A stretch of DNA of 64,000 nucleotides from Marinobacter panjinensis (GTDB lineage: Bacteria > Pseudomonadota > Gammaproteobacteria > Pseudomonadales > Oleiphilaceae), in NCBI RefSeq assembly GCF_005298175.1, contig NZ_SZYH01000001.1:3410001-3474000 (forward strand). The letters run 5' to 3'. Both the position numbers and the translations under genes were made by a program. Position 1 is the first letter of the stretch; every line of letters starts with the position of its first letter. This document shows, piece by piece, positions 47,386 through 56,709 of this stretch. The notes beneath the pieces are model-generated. The model was not told the origin of the DNA and did not search any database. It was given only the letters and a program-made list of their open reading frames with translations.

Positions 47386-47411
47386 AAAAAAGGCCACGCA
47401 AGAGCGTGGCC
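47386..47411 (-). terminator. Rho-independent terminator of the acyl-CoA dehydrogenase transcript
   Basis: On the minus strand, GGCCACGC (47411-47404), a TCTT loop and GCGTGGCC (47399-47392) are followed by a T run (47391-47386). It lies about 160 bases after the dehydrogenase stop and before tcdA. Confidence 0.85.
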
Positions 47412-47571
47412 TGTAAGCAAGTGCCCAACCCGACGGGGGGTGGGCCGGACTAGTTCAGAGACACTAATCAACGTATTCAGTATCGTTTATAAGCGTGCTG
47501 TCCGGAAGGTCAGTGTTTGACAAATGTCAGTCATTTCCGGCCATAGTTTCGGGGTTGGCCTGAAAAGCCGC

Positions 47572-49347
47572 TCACGCTGCCCAGTGATCGTCCTCGAAGG
47601 CCATGAGCGACTCCTTTCCGCTCTCGATGTCCTGCTGTAGCCACTGGATCTCCGGCAGTAGCTTCTCGAAGTAAAAGCGGGCCGAGACCAGTTTGCCTTC
47701 CAGGAGCGGTTTGTTGCCTTCGCCGGCAGCCAGTTGCGCCCGCGCCACGCCTGCCATGCGGGACCACAGGTAGGCGATGACGGTCAGTGCCATCAGGCGC
47801 AGGTAAGGCGTTGCGGCCGCTCCGGCCTGCTCCGGGTCCCTGGGAGCATGGCTAGCGATCCACATCGTGGCCGACTCCAGCGACTTGATGGCACCCTTCA
47901 GCTCCTCCCGGTGAGGCGCTTCCGGGTTTTCCTTGAGGTAGCCGGTCAGTTCCGCAAAAAGGGTACGTACCAGCTGGCCGCCCTTGAGGCTGAGCTTGCG
48001 GCCCACCAGGTCCATTGCCTGGATGCCATTGGTGCCTTCGTAGATGCGGGCGATACGACCATCCCGTACCAGTTGCTCCAGTGGCCAGTCCGTGGTGAAG
48101 CCGGAACCGCCCAGCACCTGCAGGCCGGTGTTGGCGTTGTTGAAGCCTTCGTCCGTGAGGAAAGCCTTCACCACCGGAGTGAGCAGCTGAACCAGGTCAT
48201 CCGCCGATTCTCGAATCGATTCATCGCCATGGGCCACCGACAGGTCCAGCTTGTGGCCGGTAAACAGGGCCAGGGCACGCATGCCTTCATTAAGCACCTT
48301 CTGGCGCATCAGCATGCGGCGCACATCCGGGTGCACGATGATCGGGTCCGCCGGGCCGTCCGGGTTCCTGGGGCCACTCAGGGAACGGCTCTGCAGACGC
48401 TCGCGGGCAAAGCCCAGGCTTTCCTGGTAGGCCATCTCGGCCAGACCCAGGCCCTGCATACCCACCATCAGGCGGGCTTCGTTCATCATGGTGAACATGG
48501 CGCGCATGCCGTCGTTGGGCTCGCCCACCAGCCAGCCCTTGGCACCCTCAAAGTTCATCACGCAGGTGGCAGAACCCTTGATGCCCATCTTGTGTTCCAG
48601 GCCACCGCAGAAGGCGGGGTTGCGCTCGCCGGAATCCGGCAGCACCTTGGGCACCACGAACAGGGAGATACCTTTGGTGGTGTCCGGCGCGCCGGGGAGC
48701 TTGGCCAGTACCAGATGCACAATATTGTCCACCAGATCATGTTCGCCACCGGTGATCCAGATCTTGGTGCCTTCGATCGCGTAGGAGCCATCATCATTGG
48801 GTGTGGCACGGGTACGGATCAGCCCCAGGTCAGTACCGCACTGGGGCTCGGTCAGGCACATGGTACCGGTCCACTGGCCGGAAATCAGTTTCTCCAGGTA
48901 GGTGTCTTTCAGTTCGTCGGAACCGTGGGCATAGAGGGCGCTGATGGCACCGTGGGTCAGGCCAGGGTACATGCCGAGGGACAGGTTGGTGGAACACACC
49001 ATCTCATCCACCACGAACTTCAGGGTATGGGGCAGGCCCTGACCGCCGTATTGCAGCGGTGCGTCCAGTGCCGTCCAGCCGCCCTCGACGAATTTGGTGT
49101 AGGCCTCACGGAAGCCATCCGGAGTAGTAACGTCATGGGTTTCCGGGTTGTACTGGCAACCCTGGCGGTCACCGACCTGATTGGTGGGCTGGATCACTTC
49201 CGCTGCCAGTTTTCCGGCCTCGTCGATGACTGCCGAAATCAGGTCAGGGGTGGCGTCTGCGTACTTTTCCAGTTCATGGAGCTTGTCAGCGCCAAGGACA
49301 TCAAACAGCAAAAAGCGAAGGTCATTCGCCGGGGCCTGGTATTGCAT
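47572..49347 (-). CDS. Acyl-CoA dehydrogenase, long C-terminal-extension type
   Basis: 591 residues. The acyl-CoA dehydrogenase core shows TGTMCLTEPQCGTDLG, WITGGEHD, GLGLAEMAYQ and, near residue 430, the ARIYEGTNGIQAMD motif with the catalytic Glu. The extra C-terminal domain (about 470-591) places it with the larger enzymes such as 3-(methylthio)propanoyl-CoA dehydrogenase DmdC and FadE-like enzymes of Pseudomonas. Fatty acid or related beta-oxidation is likely; the exact substrate is not decidable by sequence. A GAGGAGAG ribosome binding site precedes the ATG. Confidence 0.9.
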   Translation of the reverse strand: MQYQAPANDLRFLLFDVLGADKLHELEKYADATPDLISAVIDEAGKLAAEVIQPTNQVGDRQGCQYNPETHDVTTPDGFREAYTKFVEGGWTALDAPLQYGGQGLPHTLKFVVDEMVCSTNLSLGMYPGLTHGAISALYAHGSDELKDTYLEKLISGQWTGTMCLTEPQCGTDLGLIRTRATPNDDGSYAIEGTKIWITGGEHDLVDNIVHLVLAKLPGAPDTTKGISLFVVPKVLPDSGERNPAFCGGLEHKMGIKGSATCVMNFEGAKGWLVGEPNDGMRAMFTMMNEARLMVGMQGLGLAEMAYQESLGFARERLQSRSLSGPRNPDGPADPIIVHPDVRRMLMRQKVLNEGMRALALFTGHKLDLSVAHGDESIRESADDLVQLLTPVVKAFLTDEGFNNANTGLQVLGGSGFTTDWPLEQLVRDGRIARIYEGTNGIQAMDLVGRKLSLKGGQLVRTLFAELTGYLKENPEAPHREELKGAIKSLESATMWIASHAPRDPEQAGAAATPYLRLMALTVIAYLWSRMAGVARAQLAAGEGNKPLLEGKLVSARFYFEKLLPEIQWLQQDIESGKESLMAFEDDHWAA

Positions 49348-49502
49348 GGAAGTCTCTCCTCAATGCAGCAAGTGGTGTCAACGCTTGTATTCATACGCCC
49401 GTTTTAATCTTCGGTTCACTGCAGCGACCGGTCTGAAGGCGGAAATATTCGTATTTATCCGATGGTTTCACTTGATAGCCGGAATGCTGGCGAGGAGTTG
49501 CT

Positions 49503-50246
49503 ATGAAGCAGGTGTTGATTGCCGGAATATCCGGCGCTATTGGCCACGCCCTGGCCGAACGACTGTTGGAACGGGATTCCCGGGTTTCGGTTGTGGGGCT
49601 GTGCCGCAATCCATCATCGGTTGCTTTCAGCGACGAGCAGTCAGACCGGATCTCACTGATTCCGTGGGACGCAGCTGAAAAAGACAGTGCCCGGACAGCA
49701 GCAGAAAAACTCAAGGAGGTTGTGCCGGAAGAGGCGGGACTGGACACCTTGATCTATGCCGCGGGAATACTGCATGGCCCGGGGGTGACTCCGGAAAAGC
49801 GACTGGAGGATCTGGATGCAGAGGCTTTCGCCCATGCTTTTTCGGTGAACGCCACCGGTTTTGCCATGCTGGTTCAGGCCATCTCTCCCTGGCTACGTCA
49901 TCGGCGCTTCAAACGTATAGTGGCGGTTTCTGCCAGGGTCGGTTCCATAACCGATAATGGGTTTGGTGGCTGGTATGCCTACCGAAGCTCCAAGGCGGCG
50001 CTCAATATGTTGGTGCGCAATCTGTCCATTGAATTGCCCAGGAAATACCGCCCGCTGGCCTGTGTAGCAGTGCATCCGGGAACCACATTGTCGCCACTGA
50101 GCAGGCCTTTTGCCCGTTCACTGGCGCAGCTACAGGTCCACGAGCCGGGAGAAACGGCGGAAAACATCCTGAATGTGGCAGAGGGTTTAACAGAGAACGA
50201 TAACGGAACCTTCCTGAGTTGGGATGGTTCCGCTATTCCATGGTGA
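49503..50246 (+). CDS. Short-chain dehydrogenase/reductase, CsgA/C-factor type
   Basis: 247 residues. Rossmann start LIAGISGAIGHALAERLLER, with the glycine pattern G-x3-G-x-G in a variant form. YAAGIL replaces the usual NNAG strand, and the active-site pair is in YAYRSSKAALNML (YxxxK). The ending HPGTTLSPLSRPF fits the C-factor-like subgroup. GAGGAG precedes the ATG. It converges on the ChrR gene, separated by a hairpin. It may or may not belong to the ECF-sigma regulon. Confidence 0.88.
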   Translation: MKQVLIAGISGAIGHALAERLLERDSRVSVVGLCRNPSSVAFSDEQSDRISLIPWDAAEKDSARTAAEKLKEVVPEEAGLDTLIYAAGILHGPGVTPEKRLEDLDAEAFAHAFSVNATGFAMLVQAISPWLRHRRFKRIVAVSARVGSITDNGFGGWYAYRSSKAALNMLVRNLSIELPRKYRPLACVAVHPGTTLSPLSRPFARSLAQLQVHEPGETAENILNVAEGLTENDNGTFLSWDGSAIPW

Positions 50247-50255
50247 CGGGGAAAG

Positions 50256-50281
50256 CGTTGAGACGGCGAACCGTCTCAACG
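50256..50281. other. Perfect 11-bp hairpin containing the chrR stop codon
   Basis: CGTTGAGACGG (50256-50266) and CCGTCTCAACG (50271-50281) flank a CGAA tetraloop, between convergent SDR and chrR genes. On the minus strand the chrR stop TGA is inside the stem. There is no T run on either side, so it is not a classic terminator. It may stabilise the 3' end of both mRNAs. Confidence 0.75.
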
Positions 50282-50920
50282 TATAAAAGGGTTCAACAAC
50301 CGGGTGAAAGTGCCGGTGAGTTTGACCGGCGCACTCAATACCGACAGCGTAATGCAATCTTCACAGCCAACGGCGACAGGCTTGTGTTCATCTTCCTGGT
50401 TGAGAACGACAAAGTCCCACTGGTTGAACACACCTTTCTGGTCTGCAAAGGCTCCCTGGAGGACGATGGTGGTTTCGTTGCCGCGGTGGGTGTGAACCGG
50501 GGCCTTGCCGCCAGCGGCCAGCTTCTGCAGTACAACCTGCTCGCTCTGGCCCGGGAACCGTTCGCTGATGTCCAGTACGCTGACATCGCCCAGTTGACGC
50601 TTCCAGGGCAGGTCGTTCAGGTTATCGCCCAACAGTTTCTGGAGCGGGCTCATGCGTTTGGCCTGCGTCTGGATGTACTTTTCGGTCATGTCCGGCTCAC
50701 TGTCGATACGCGACAGGATGGAGTCAAACATGTCCGATGACACACCCACCTGGGGCTGACTTTCCATCATCACCGCGCCCAGGCTGTCGAGCGTATCAGC
50801 GCGGCTGCGGCAGTGAGGGCACTGATCCAGATGAAGGCGAATGCACAACGCGTGGGGCTCGCTGAGGTTGCCCGCGCTGTATTCCATCAGAGTTAACGTG
50901 TCTGGGTGATGCCGTGTCAT
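50276..50920 (-). CDS. chrR: ChrR-type zinc anti-sigma factor with cupin domain
   Basis: 214 residues. The N-terminal zinc anti-sigma domain has HLDQCPHC (His-x3-Cys-x2-Cys) after ALCIRL. The C-terminal cupin (about 105-205) carries HTHRGNETT with the His-x-His-x4-Glu zinc set and a later His in EDEHKPVA. In Rhodobacter ChrR holds RpoE inactive and releases it in response to singlet oxygen. Its start overlaps the sigma gene stop by 4 bases (ATGA), the usual coupled layout. Confidence 0.93.
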   Translation of the reverse strand: MTRHHPDTLTLMEYSAGNLSEPHALCIRLHLDQCPHCRSRADTLDSLGAVMMESQPQVGVSSDMFDSILSRIDSEPDMTEKYIQTQAKRMSPLQKLLGDNLNDLPWKRQLGDVSVLDISERFPGQSEQVVLQKLAAGGKAPVHTHRGNETTIVLQGAFADQKGVFNQWDFVVLNQEDEHKPVAVGCEDCITLSVLSAPVKLTGTFTRLLNPFIR

Positions 50921-51564
50921 ACGTTCTGGTCCTGCAATATCACTTTCAGTTTGTTCAATGCCAGGCGAACCCGGCTTTTTACGGTACCCAACGGTATATT
51001 AAGCTCGTCGGCCACCATCTGGTGTGACTTGCTTTCCATGTAAACCTTGGCAATAACGGTGATCTGTTCTTCCGGGAGTTGGCTGAGAGATTCTCTCACC
51101 CGGCGCTCGGACATCAGGCGATGCAGCGATGTAACCGGCTCATCATCGTTTTCGCCGGGAATCTGCCACAGATCTTCGGTCTCGACCGGCATCTCTGCGC
51201 TGGTGCGCTTCATCTTGCGCAGCATGTCGATGCGCTGATTACGGGCGATGGTGAAGATCCAGGTGGATGCGGCAGCCTTGCGCCAGTCATAGAGACACGA
51301 ACGACGCCAGATGGACACGAACACTTCCTGGACCAGCTCTTCGGCATGACTCGCCAGGCCGTTAGCCATGGCGTAGTACTTGATCTGCGGGCCAAAATGC
51401 TCGAACAGGGCATGATAGGCCTGACGGTCCTGGTTCTTGCCCACCTTCTCGAGCATCTGGCTCCAGGGGTCCTTGCGGCCCTCGGCCCGTGCCGGCTTCT
51501 GATCCAGTGTGGTCACCGGACGCTCCTTGACAGTCGCATGATTAGAAATTGTTCTGTTCATCAT
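50917..51564 (-). CDS. ECF sigma factor of the RpoE-ChrR (ECF11) type
   Basis: 215 residues from the ATG at 51564, which has GGGGCGAG 8 bases upstream. A GTG three codons earlier is also open. Region 2 (about 60-125) includes AEELVQEVFVSIWRR and ASTWIFTIARNQRIDMLRK. Region 4 (about 155-205) includes LPEEQITVIAKVYMESKSHQ and IPLGTVKSRVRLALNKL. The partner ChrR is coupled downstream. The gene lies 37 bases downstream of a TGATCC-N18-TACATA motif, so autoregulation in response to singlet oxygen is likely, by analogy with Rhodobacter. Confidence 0.93.
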   Translation of the reverse strand: MMNRTISNHATVKERPVTTLDQKPARAEGRKDPWSQMLEKVGKNQDRQAYHALFEHFGPQIKYYAMANGLASHAEELVQEVFVSIWRRSCLYDWRKAAASTWIFTIARNQRIDMLRKMKRTSAEMPVETEDLWQIPGENDDEPVTSLHRLMSERRVRESLSQLPEEQITVIAKVYMESKSHQMVADELNIPLGTVKSRVRLALNKLKVILQDQNV

Positions 51565-51597
51565 TCTATGCACTCGCCCCGAGTTTGTCAGTCAGGA

Positions 51598-51627
51598 TAT
51601 GTACGGGGCGGGCAGGTAGCCGGATCA
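51598..51627 (-). promoter_or_regulatory. Predicted ECF/RpoE-type promoter for the sigma-chrR operon
   Basis: Minus strand TGATCC (51627-51622), exactly 18 bases, then TACATA (51603-51598). The Rhodobacter RpoE-type consensus is TGATCC-N18-TA(A/T)-like, so the -35 is perfect and the spacing exact. The -10 keeps TA at the start. Confidence 0.65.
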
Positions 51628-51672
51628 GCCCGGGTCTGTTTTTCGTGAATTATTTTTCATTGGCGGAGTCCG

Positions 51673-53583
51673 TTATTCCTCCAGGTATGTGTAGCCCTCA
51701 AGACCGCTGCCAAACTCTTCCAGCAGGCTGGCCTGTTCGTCATCCGGCAGCCCGCTGGCGGCAAACTTCTGCTGATAGGCCCTCAGCAGGGCAGCGGGTT
51801 CAAAGTTAACGTACTGCAGTACCCTGGCCACGGTATCGCCGTGGATCGGCTCGCTCACGGTGTGGCCGCCGCCGGCGTTGCGTCGCACGTCCACCGAATG
51901 AGTGTCACCGAACAGGTTGTGCATATCGCCGAGGATTTCCTGGTAGGCCCCGGTCATGAAAAAGCCCATCAGCATGGGTTCCTCCGGCGTCTCTTCCGGT
52001 AGCGGGAAGGTGGTTTCGATACCCTGGCCGTCCACGTAGCGGTCGATGCGCCCGTCGGAGTCACAGGTGATGTCCTGAATAACCGCGCGCCGGGTCAGGG
52101 GGCGATTGAGCCCGTTGATGGGCATGATCGGGAAAATCTGGTCGATGCCCCACACATCCGGCAGCGACTGGAACAGTGAGAAGTTCACAAACAGCTTCTC
52201 CGCCAGTTTCTCATTGAGCTCATCAATGATCTCCCGGTGCGCGCGATTATCGGAGTTCAGCTGGTTCCGGAGTGCCCGGCAACAGGTGGTGTAGAGCGTT
52301 TCTGCCCTGGCGCGATCGGCCAATGACAACAGGCCATGAGCAAACTGCGTGTGGACGTCCGCCATGGCATGGAGTACGTCGTGGTAAATCTCCGCCAGTG
52401 AGCGGGGGGAGCGTGCATCCTGAAGGCTCTCCAGATCCCGCCACAGGTCCTGAAGCGGCGCCGGAGCGTCACTGACCGGCTGCTCTGGCCTGCGCTTGTC
52501 GGGCACCTCGCGGTCAATCACGTTGGTGACCAGCACCGAATGGTGAGCCGTCAACGCCCGGCCCGATTCGCTGATCAGGTTGGGGTGGGGGATGCCAGCC
52601 CGGTCGCACTCCGACTGCAGTATATGGACCACGTTGTAGGCATACTCCTGCACGCTGTAGTTCATGGAGCAACTGCTGCGGGACCGGGTGCCTTCATAAT
52701 CCACACCAAGGCCCCCGCCGATATCCACTGTGCCAACCGGCGCACCCATCTGGCGCAATTCGCTGTAGAAGCGCGCGCATTCCCGCAGCCCGGTCTGGAT
52801 GTCGCGGATATTGGCAATCTGCGAACCCAGGTGGAAATGCAGCAACTGCAGGGATCCCAAAGCTCCGGCTCCGCGCAGTGTTTCAACCACATCCAGCACC
52901 TGGCTGGCGGAAAGACCGAATTTCGACTTTTCCCCGCCGGTATTCTGCCAGTTCCCCTTTCCGATGGTGGCCAGTCGTGCACGAACACCAATCAACGGTG
53001 TCACTCCGAGACGGCGGGCCTGCTCCAGAATCAGCGGCAGCTCGGACTGCTTCTCCACCACGATAAACACCCGGTGCCCCAGCTTTTGTCCGATCAGCGC
53101 CAGACGGATATATTCACGGTCCTTGTACCCGTTGCAGACGATGACCGACCCGGGCTGCTGAGATAACGCCAGAACCGCCATCAGTTCCGGCTTGCTACCC
53201 GCTTCAAGACCGATCTGGTTATCCCTGGCAGCGGGTTCAGCACATAGCAGTTCCTCGACCACTCGCCGCTGCTGGTTCACCTTGATGGGATAGACGGCCG
53301 TGTAAGCGCCCTGGTAGCCCTGTTCCTCAGCCACTTTGTTGAAGGCACCGCACAGCTTGTTGACCCGGTCGTGGAGGATGTCGGTGAAACGGATCAGCAC
53401 CGGCAACTGCACCCCGTTGCTGACCAGTGAGCGGGTAAGGTCGGGCAGGTTGATGTCCTCACCACTATGGCCCCGGTCCGGCCGGATCAGCACCTCACCG
53501 CGGGCATTCACATCGATATAACCATCACTCCAGTGGGCGATGTTGTACACCTCGTGGGCGGCACTGCCGGTTGGTTCACTCAT
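51673..53583 (-). CDS. speA: Biosynthetic arginine decarboxylase SpeA
   Basis: 636 residues from ATG 53583 (AGGA 7 bases upstream); the frame is open 11 codons further. SpeA makes agmatine, the first step to putrescine. The PLP lysine is in AVYPIKVNQQRRVVEE (about 108-123), the helix GLEAGSKPELMAVLAL follows, and the C-terminal block is GAYQEILGDMHNLFGD. The length is normal for SpeA. It is divergent from speE, and no agmatine deiminase or agmatinase is in view. Confidence 0.96.
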   Translation of the reverse strand: MSEPTGSAAHEVYNIAHWSDGYIDVNARGEVLIRPDRGHSGEDINLPDLTRSLVSNGVQLPVLIRFTDILHDRVNKLCGAFNKVAEEQGYQGAYTAVYPIKVNQQRRVVEELLCAEPAARDNQIGLEAGSKPELMAVLALSQQPGSVIVCNGYKDREYIRLALIGQKLGHRVFIVVEKQSELPLILEQARRLGVTPLIGVRARLATIGKGNWQNTGGEKSKFGLSASQVLDVVETLRGAGALGSLQLLHFHLGSQIANIRDIQTGLRECARFYSELRQMGAPVGTVDIGGGLGVDYEGTRSRSSCSMNYSVQEYAYNVVHILQSECDRAGIPHPNLISESGRALTAHHSVLVTNVIDREVPDKRRPEQPVSDAPAPLQDLWRDLESLQDARSPRSLAEIYHDVLHAMADVHTQFAHGLLSLADRARAETLYTTCCRALRNQLNSDNRAHREIIDELNEKLAEKLFVNFSLFQSLPDVWGIDQIFPIMPINGLNRPLTRRAVIQDITCDSDGRIDRYVDGQGIETTFPLPEETPEEPMLMGFFMTGAYQEILGDMHNLFGDTHSVDVRRNAGGGHTVSEPIHGDTVARVLQYVNFEPAALLRAYQQKFAASGLPDDEQASLLEEFGSGLEGYTYLEE

Positions 53584-53781
53584 GGGGCTGTCCTGTGCTG
53601 AATCCGGAGCCGGCACGGTGCCGGCTTATGGCCGTCATTGTATGGATTCCACCGGCCTGCTGAAAGAACCGCGCGGGAAAAACCATGACCCGGCGCGATG
53701 ATAGTCCTTTAGGTGTGGCAACTCCCCACCTACAATACCCTCAATACGAACAGGCTCGACAAGTAACTCCGGAGACACGAA

Positions 53782-54663
53782 ATGACTGCACTGAACGACG
53801 GCTGGTTTACCGAGGTATTCCAGGACCAGGGAACCGCATTTTCCCTGCAGGTAAAGAAGAAGCTGCACGAAGAACAGACCGAATTCCAGAAGCTGGAAAT
53901 CTGGGAAACGGAAACCTTCGGCAACTTGATGGTGCTGGACGGCTGCGTGATGCTGACCAGCCGTGACAATTTCCTCTATCACGAAATGATGACCCATCCG
54001 GCCCTGTTCACTCACAAGGACCCGAAGAAGGTCGTTATTGTCGGCGGTGGTGACTGCGGCACTCTTAAAGAAGTCCTTAAACACCCGGGTGTGGAAGAAG
54101 CCTGGCAGGTGGAAATCGACGAGCGCGTCACCCGCCTTTCGGAACAGTACTTCCCCGAACTGTGCGAATCCAACACCGACCCCCGCGCCAACTTCTTCTT
54201 CGGCGACGGCATCCAGTGGGTTCGTGACGCCGTGCCTGAAAGCCTCGATGTCATCATCATCGACAGCACCGATCCTGTTGGACCTGCCGAGGGCCTGTTT
54301 GCGCTGGACTTCTACCGCGACTGCATGATTGCGCTGCGTGAGGGCGGCATCATCGTCCAGCAGAGCGAGTCGCCGCTGCTGCACACCAACACCATCATCA
54401 AGACTATCCACGACGACATGAAAAAGGCCGGGTTTGACCATGTGCGCACCCTGCCTTTTCCGCAGCCGGTTTATCCTACCGGGTGGTGGAGTTGCACTAT
54501 GGCGGGGAAGGAAAAGCCGGTGGTTTACTTCCGTGAGGAAGATGCCGATCAGCGGCCGTTTGTGACTCGTTATTACAACGCTGATATCCATCGGGGGGCG
54601 CTGGCTTTGCCGCAGTTTATGGTGGATGTGTTGGAGGATGAGGTGATGTCGAGCGAACGATAA
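53782..54663 (+). CDS. speE: Spermidine synthase
   Basis: 293 residues. SpeE transfers an aminopropyl group from decarboxylated SAM to putrescine. Key blocks are FGNLMVLDGCVMLTSRDNF, MTHPALFTHKDPKKVVIVGG, the SAM/dcSAM loop VGGGDCGTLKEVLKH, and DVIIIDSTDPVGPAEGLF with the catalytic Asp. No speD is seen. It is divergent from speA across 198 bases. Several structured elements follow it. Confidence 0.96.
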   Translation: MTALNDGWFTEVFQDQGTAFSLQVKKKLHEEQTEFQKLEIWETETFGNLMVLDGCVMLTSRDNFLYHEMMTHPALFTHKDPKKVVIVGGGDCGTLKEVLKHPGVEEAWQVEIDERVTRLSEQYFPELCESNTDPRANFFFGDGIQWVRDAVPESLDVIIIDSTDPVGPAEGLFALDFYRDCMIALREGGIIVQQSESPLLHTNTIIKTIHDDMKKAGFDHVRTLPFPQPVYPTGWWSCTMAGKEKPVVYFREEDADQRPFVTRYYNADIHRGALALPQFMVDVLEDEVMSSER

Positions 54664-54673
54664 GAGTTGGCGG

Positions 54674-54782
54674 AGGAGGTGGGAGGGGGGCCTTTCCGGG
54701 CTCGACAAAAACATGGATGTTTTTGTCGAGCGTACAGGGACGTATTCACAGCGTATCCCGGAAAGGCCCCCTCCCACCTCCG
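54674..54782. repeat. Extragenic stem-loop repeat, element B
   Basis: Arms 54674-54700 and 54757-54782 are inverted copies with one extra G in the left arm. Inside is a perfect 14-base hairpin (54701-54714 with 54717-54730) whose tip is CATGGATG. The downstream core (GAGC at 54728, CAGGGACG at 54735, TTCAC at 54745, GCGT at 54751) has the same spacing as in the element at 8864-8970, although the paired stems are unrelated. It lies just after speE. Confidence 0.85.
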
Positions 54783-54802
54783 GCATGCTCTCAGGTCTGC
54801 GC

Positions 54803-54832
54803 GTCGGATTACGCTTTGCTAATCCGACCTAC
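54803..54832. repeat. Single copy of the GTAGGTCGGATTAGCG-type repeat
   Basis: GTCGGATTACGC at 54803-54814, one different base, then GCTAATCCGACCTAC to 54832. It matches one arm of the pair at 11667-11754 at all but one position, and can itself fold into a 9-bp hairpin. It lies between the repeat at 54674-54782 and the amtB terminator. Confidence 0.85.
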
Positions 54833-54838
54833 TAAGTC

Positions 54839-54863
54839 AAAAAAAGGGCGCCCGCAGGCGCCC
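54839..54863 (-). terminator. Rho-independent terminator of amtB
   Basis: Minus strand GGGCGCC (54863-54857), TGCG loop, GGCGCCC (54852-54846), then seven T (54845-54839). It lies 27 bases after the amtB stop. Confidence 0.9.
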
Positions 54864-54889
54864 CTCTTTTGATCCGGTGTCAGCCGATG

Positions 54890-56170
54890 TTACTTGCTGC
54901 TGACGAACTCCGGATAGGCTTCCATGCCACACTCTGACAGATCCACACCTTCGTACTCTTCCTCCTCGGTAACCCGGATACCCATGACCGCCTTGAGGAT
55001 GCCCCAGACAATCAGGCTGGTGCCGAAGACCCAGACGAAGATGGTAAGCAATCCGACCAGCTGACCCATAAAGGTCGCATCCGCGTCGGACAGCAGCACC
55101 GCGAAGATACCCCAGATGCCAACCACACCATGCACCGAGATGGCACCGACCGGATCATCGATACGCATCTTGTCGAGAGTGACAATCGAAAACACCACAA
55201 CGATGCCGCCGATAGCGCCGATGATGGTCGCCAGCAGGGGTGAAGGATCAGCAGGCTCGGCCGTGATGGCTACCAGACCAGCCAGGGCACCGTTCAGGGC
55301 CATGGTCAGGTCAGCCTTGCCGAACATGATGCGGGCGAGGATCAGTGCGCCGATCAGGCCGCCGGCTGCAGCTGCGTTGGTGTTCAGGAACACGTTGGCA
55401 ACCTCGTTGGCCACACCGATACCACCCAGCTTCAGGGTAGAGCCGCCGTTAAAGCCGAACCAGCCCATCCACAGGATAAAGGTACCGAGAGTTGCCAGCG
55501 GCAGGTTTGCGCCCGGGAATGCATTGATCTGACCCTTTGACCCGTATTTGCCTTTACGGGGGCCCAGCAGCAGAACACCAGCCAGGGCAGCAGCAGCACC
55601 AGCCATGTGCACGATACCGGAGCCGGCGTAATCGCTGTAGCTGAGCTCGTAGATGCCGAAAACAGCATCGCCGTTCCAGGTCCAGGAACCCTGCATCGGG
55701 TAGATGAAACCACACATAACAACGGCAAACGCGAGGAAGGCCCAGAGTTTCATGCGCTCAGCGACGGCACCGGAAACGATGGACATGGCTGTGGCAACAA
55801 AAACCACCTGGAAGAAGAAGTCCGAAGCGCCTGCGTATTCACCCATCTCGCCGAAACCGGCTTCATTGGAAGCTGCGAGGACTCCGGCAATGGCCGCGTC
55901 GTCCATTTGCGCGACAGTGGTAACGCCACTGAGGAAGAGTCCGCCATCGTACATGATGTCGTAGCCGACGATCAGATACATGGTACAGGCTACTGCAAAC
56001 AGGGAGACGTTCTTGGTCAGGATTTCAGTGGTGTTCTTGGCACGCACCAGGCCTGCCTCGAGCATCGAGAAACCCGCGGCCATCCACATGACCAGGGCAC
56101 CGCAAATGAGGAAGTAAAAGGTATCCAGCGCATACTGGAGTTCAAAGATATAATTAAGATTGCTTTCCAT
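54890..56170 (-). CDS. amtB: Ammonium transporter AmtB
   Basis: 426 residues with about eleven membrane segments. The pore histidines appear in GIVHMAGAAAALAG and ISVHGVVGIWG, and AGFSMLEAGLVRAKNT is the family's N-terminal signature. The first segment (DTFYFLICGALVMWMAAG) begins close to the start, so no long signal peptide is apparent. The C-terminal tail (EEEEYEGVDLSECGMEAYPEF) is the region that GlnK binds to close the channel. It is the second gene of a glnK-amtB operon, 72 bases after glnK. Confidence 0.97.
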   Translation of the reverse strand: MESNLNYIFELQYALDTFYFLICGALVMWMAAGFSMLEAGLVRAKNTTEILTKNVSLFAVACTMYLIVGYDIMYDGGLFLSGVTTVAQMDDAAIAGVLAASNEAGFGEMGEYAGASDFFFQVVFVATAMSIVSGAVAERMKLWAFLAFAVVMCGFIYPMQGSWTWNGDAVFGIYELSYSDYAGSGIVHMAGAAAALAGVLLLGPRKGKYGSKGQINAFPGANLPLATLGTFILWMGWFGFNGGSTLKLGGIGVANEVANVFLNTNAAAAGGLIGALILARIMFGKADLTMALNGALAGLVAITAEPADPSPLLATIIGAIGGIVVVFSIVTLDKMRIDDPVGAISVHGVVGIWGIFAVLLSDADATFMGQLVGLLTIFVWVFGTSLIVWGILKAVMGIRVTEEEEYEGVDLSECGMEAYPEFVSSK

Positions 56171-56242
56171 GTGAAGCCCTCCGCACGAGGCTTTTCAAGT
56201 TATAAGTTTTTTGCGTTGGCTGTCTGGTTGATCAGGCTGTAA

Positions 56243-56605
<363 letters not shown>

Positions 56606-56692
56606 TCAACGCCTGGAACTCTTCGGTCCGTTGTTGAGGTCGGGATGCTGCCACCTCGCACACCAATTGTGCGGATTGCGTACAAGGCTTTT

Positions 56693-56709
56693 AGCATCGT
56701 GTGTGCCAA
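56693..56709 (-). promoter_or_regulatory. Sigma-54 promoter for glnK-amtB
   Basis: Minus strand TTGGCAC (56709-56703), 6 bases, TGCT (56696-56693). The invariant GG (56707-56706) and GC (56695-56694) are exactly 10 bases apart, as sigma-54 requires. The 56582-56991 gap otherwise holds the NtrC site and a presumed ubiK promoter, and no gene. Confidence 0.75.

Noticed and set aside
47734..49407. 557-codon open frame on the plus strand
   Set aside because: It is the antisense frame of the acyl-CoA dehydrogenase and is Gln/His/Gly-rich with no motif.
54674..54782. Miniature insertion sequence (MITE)
   Set aside because: No target-site duplication or transposase-like ends are visible, and the arms of the two elements are unrelated in sequence.
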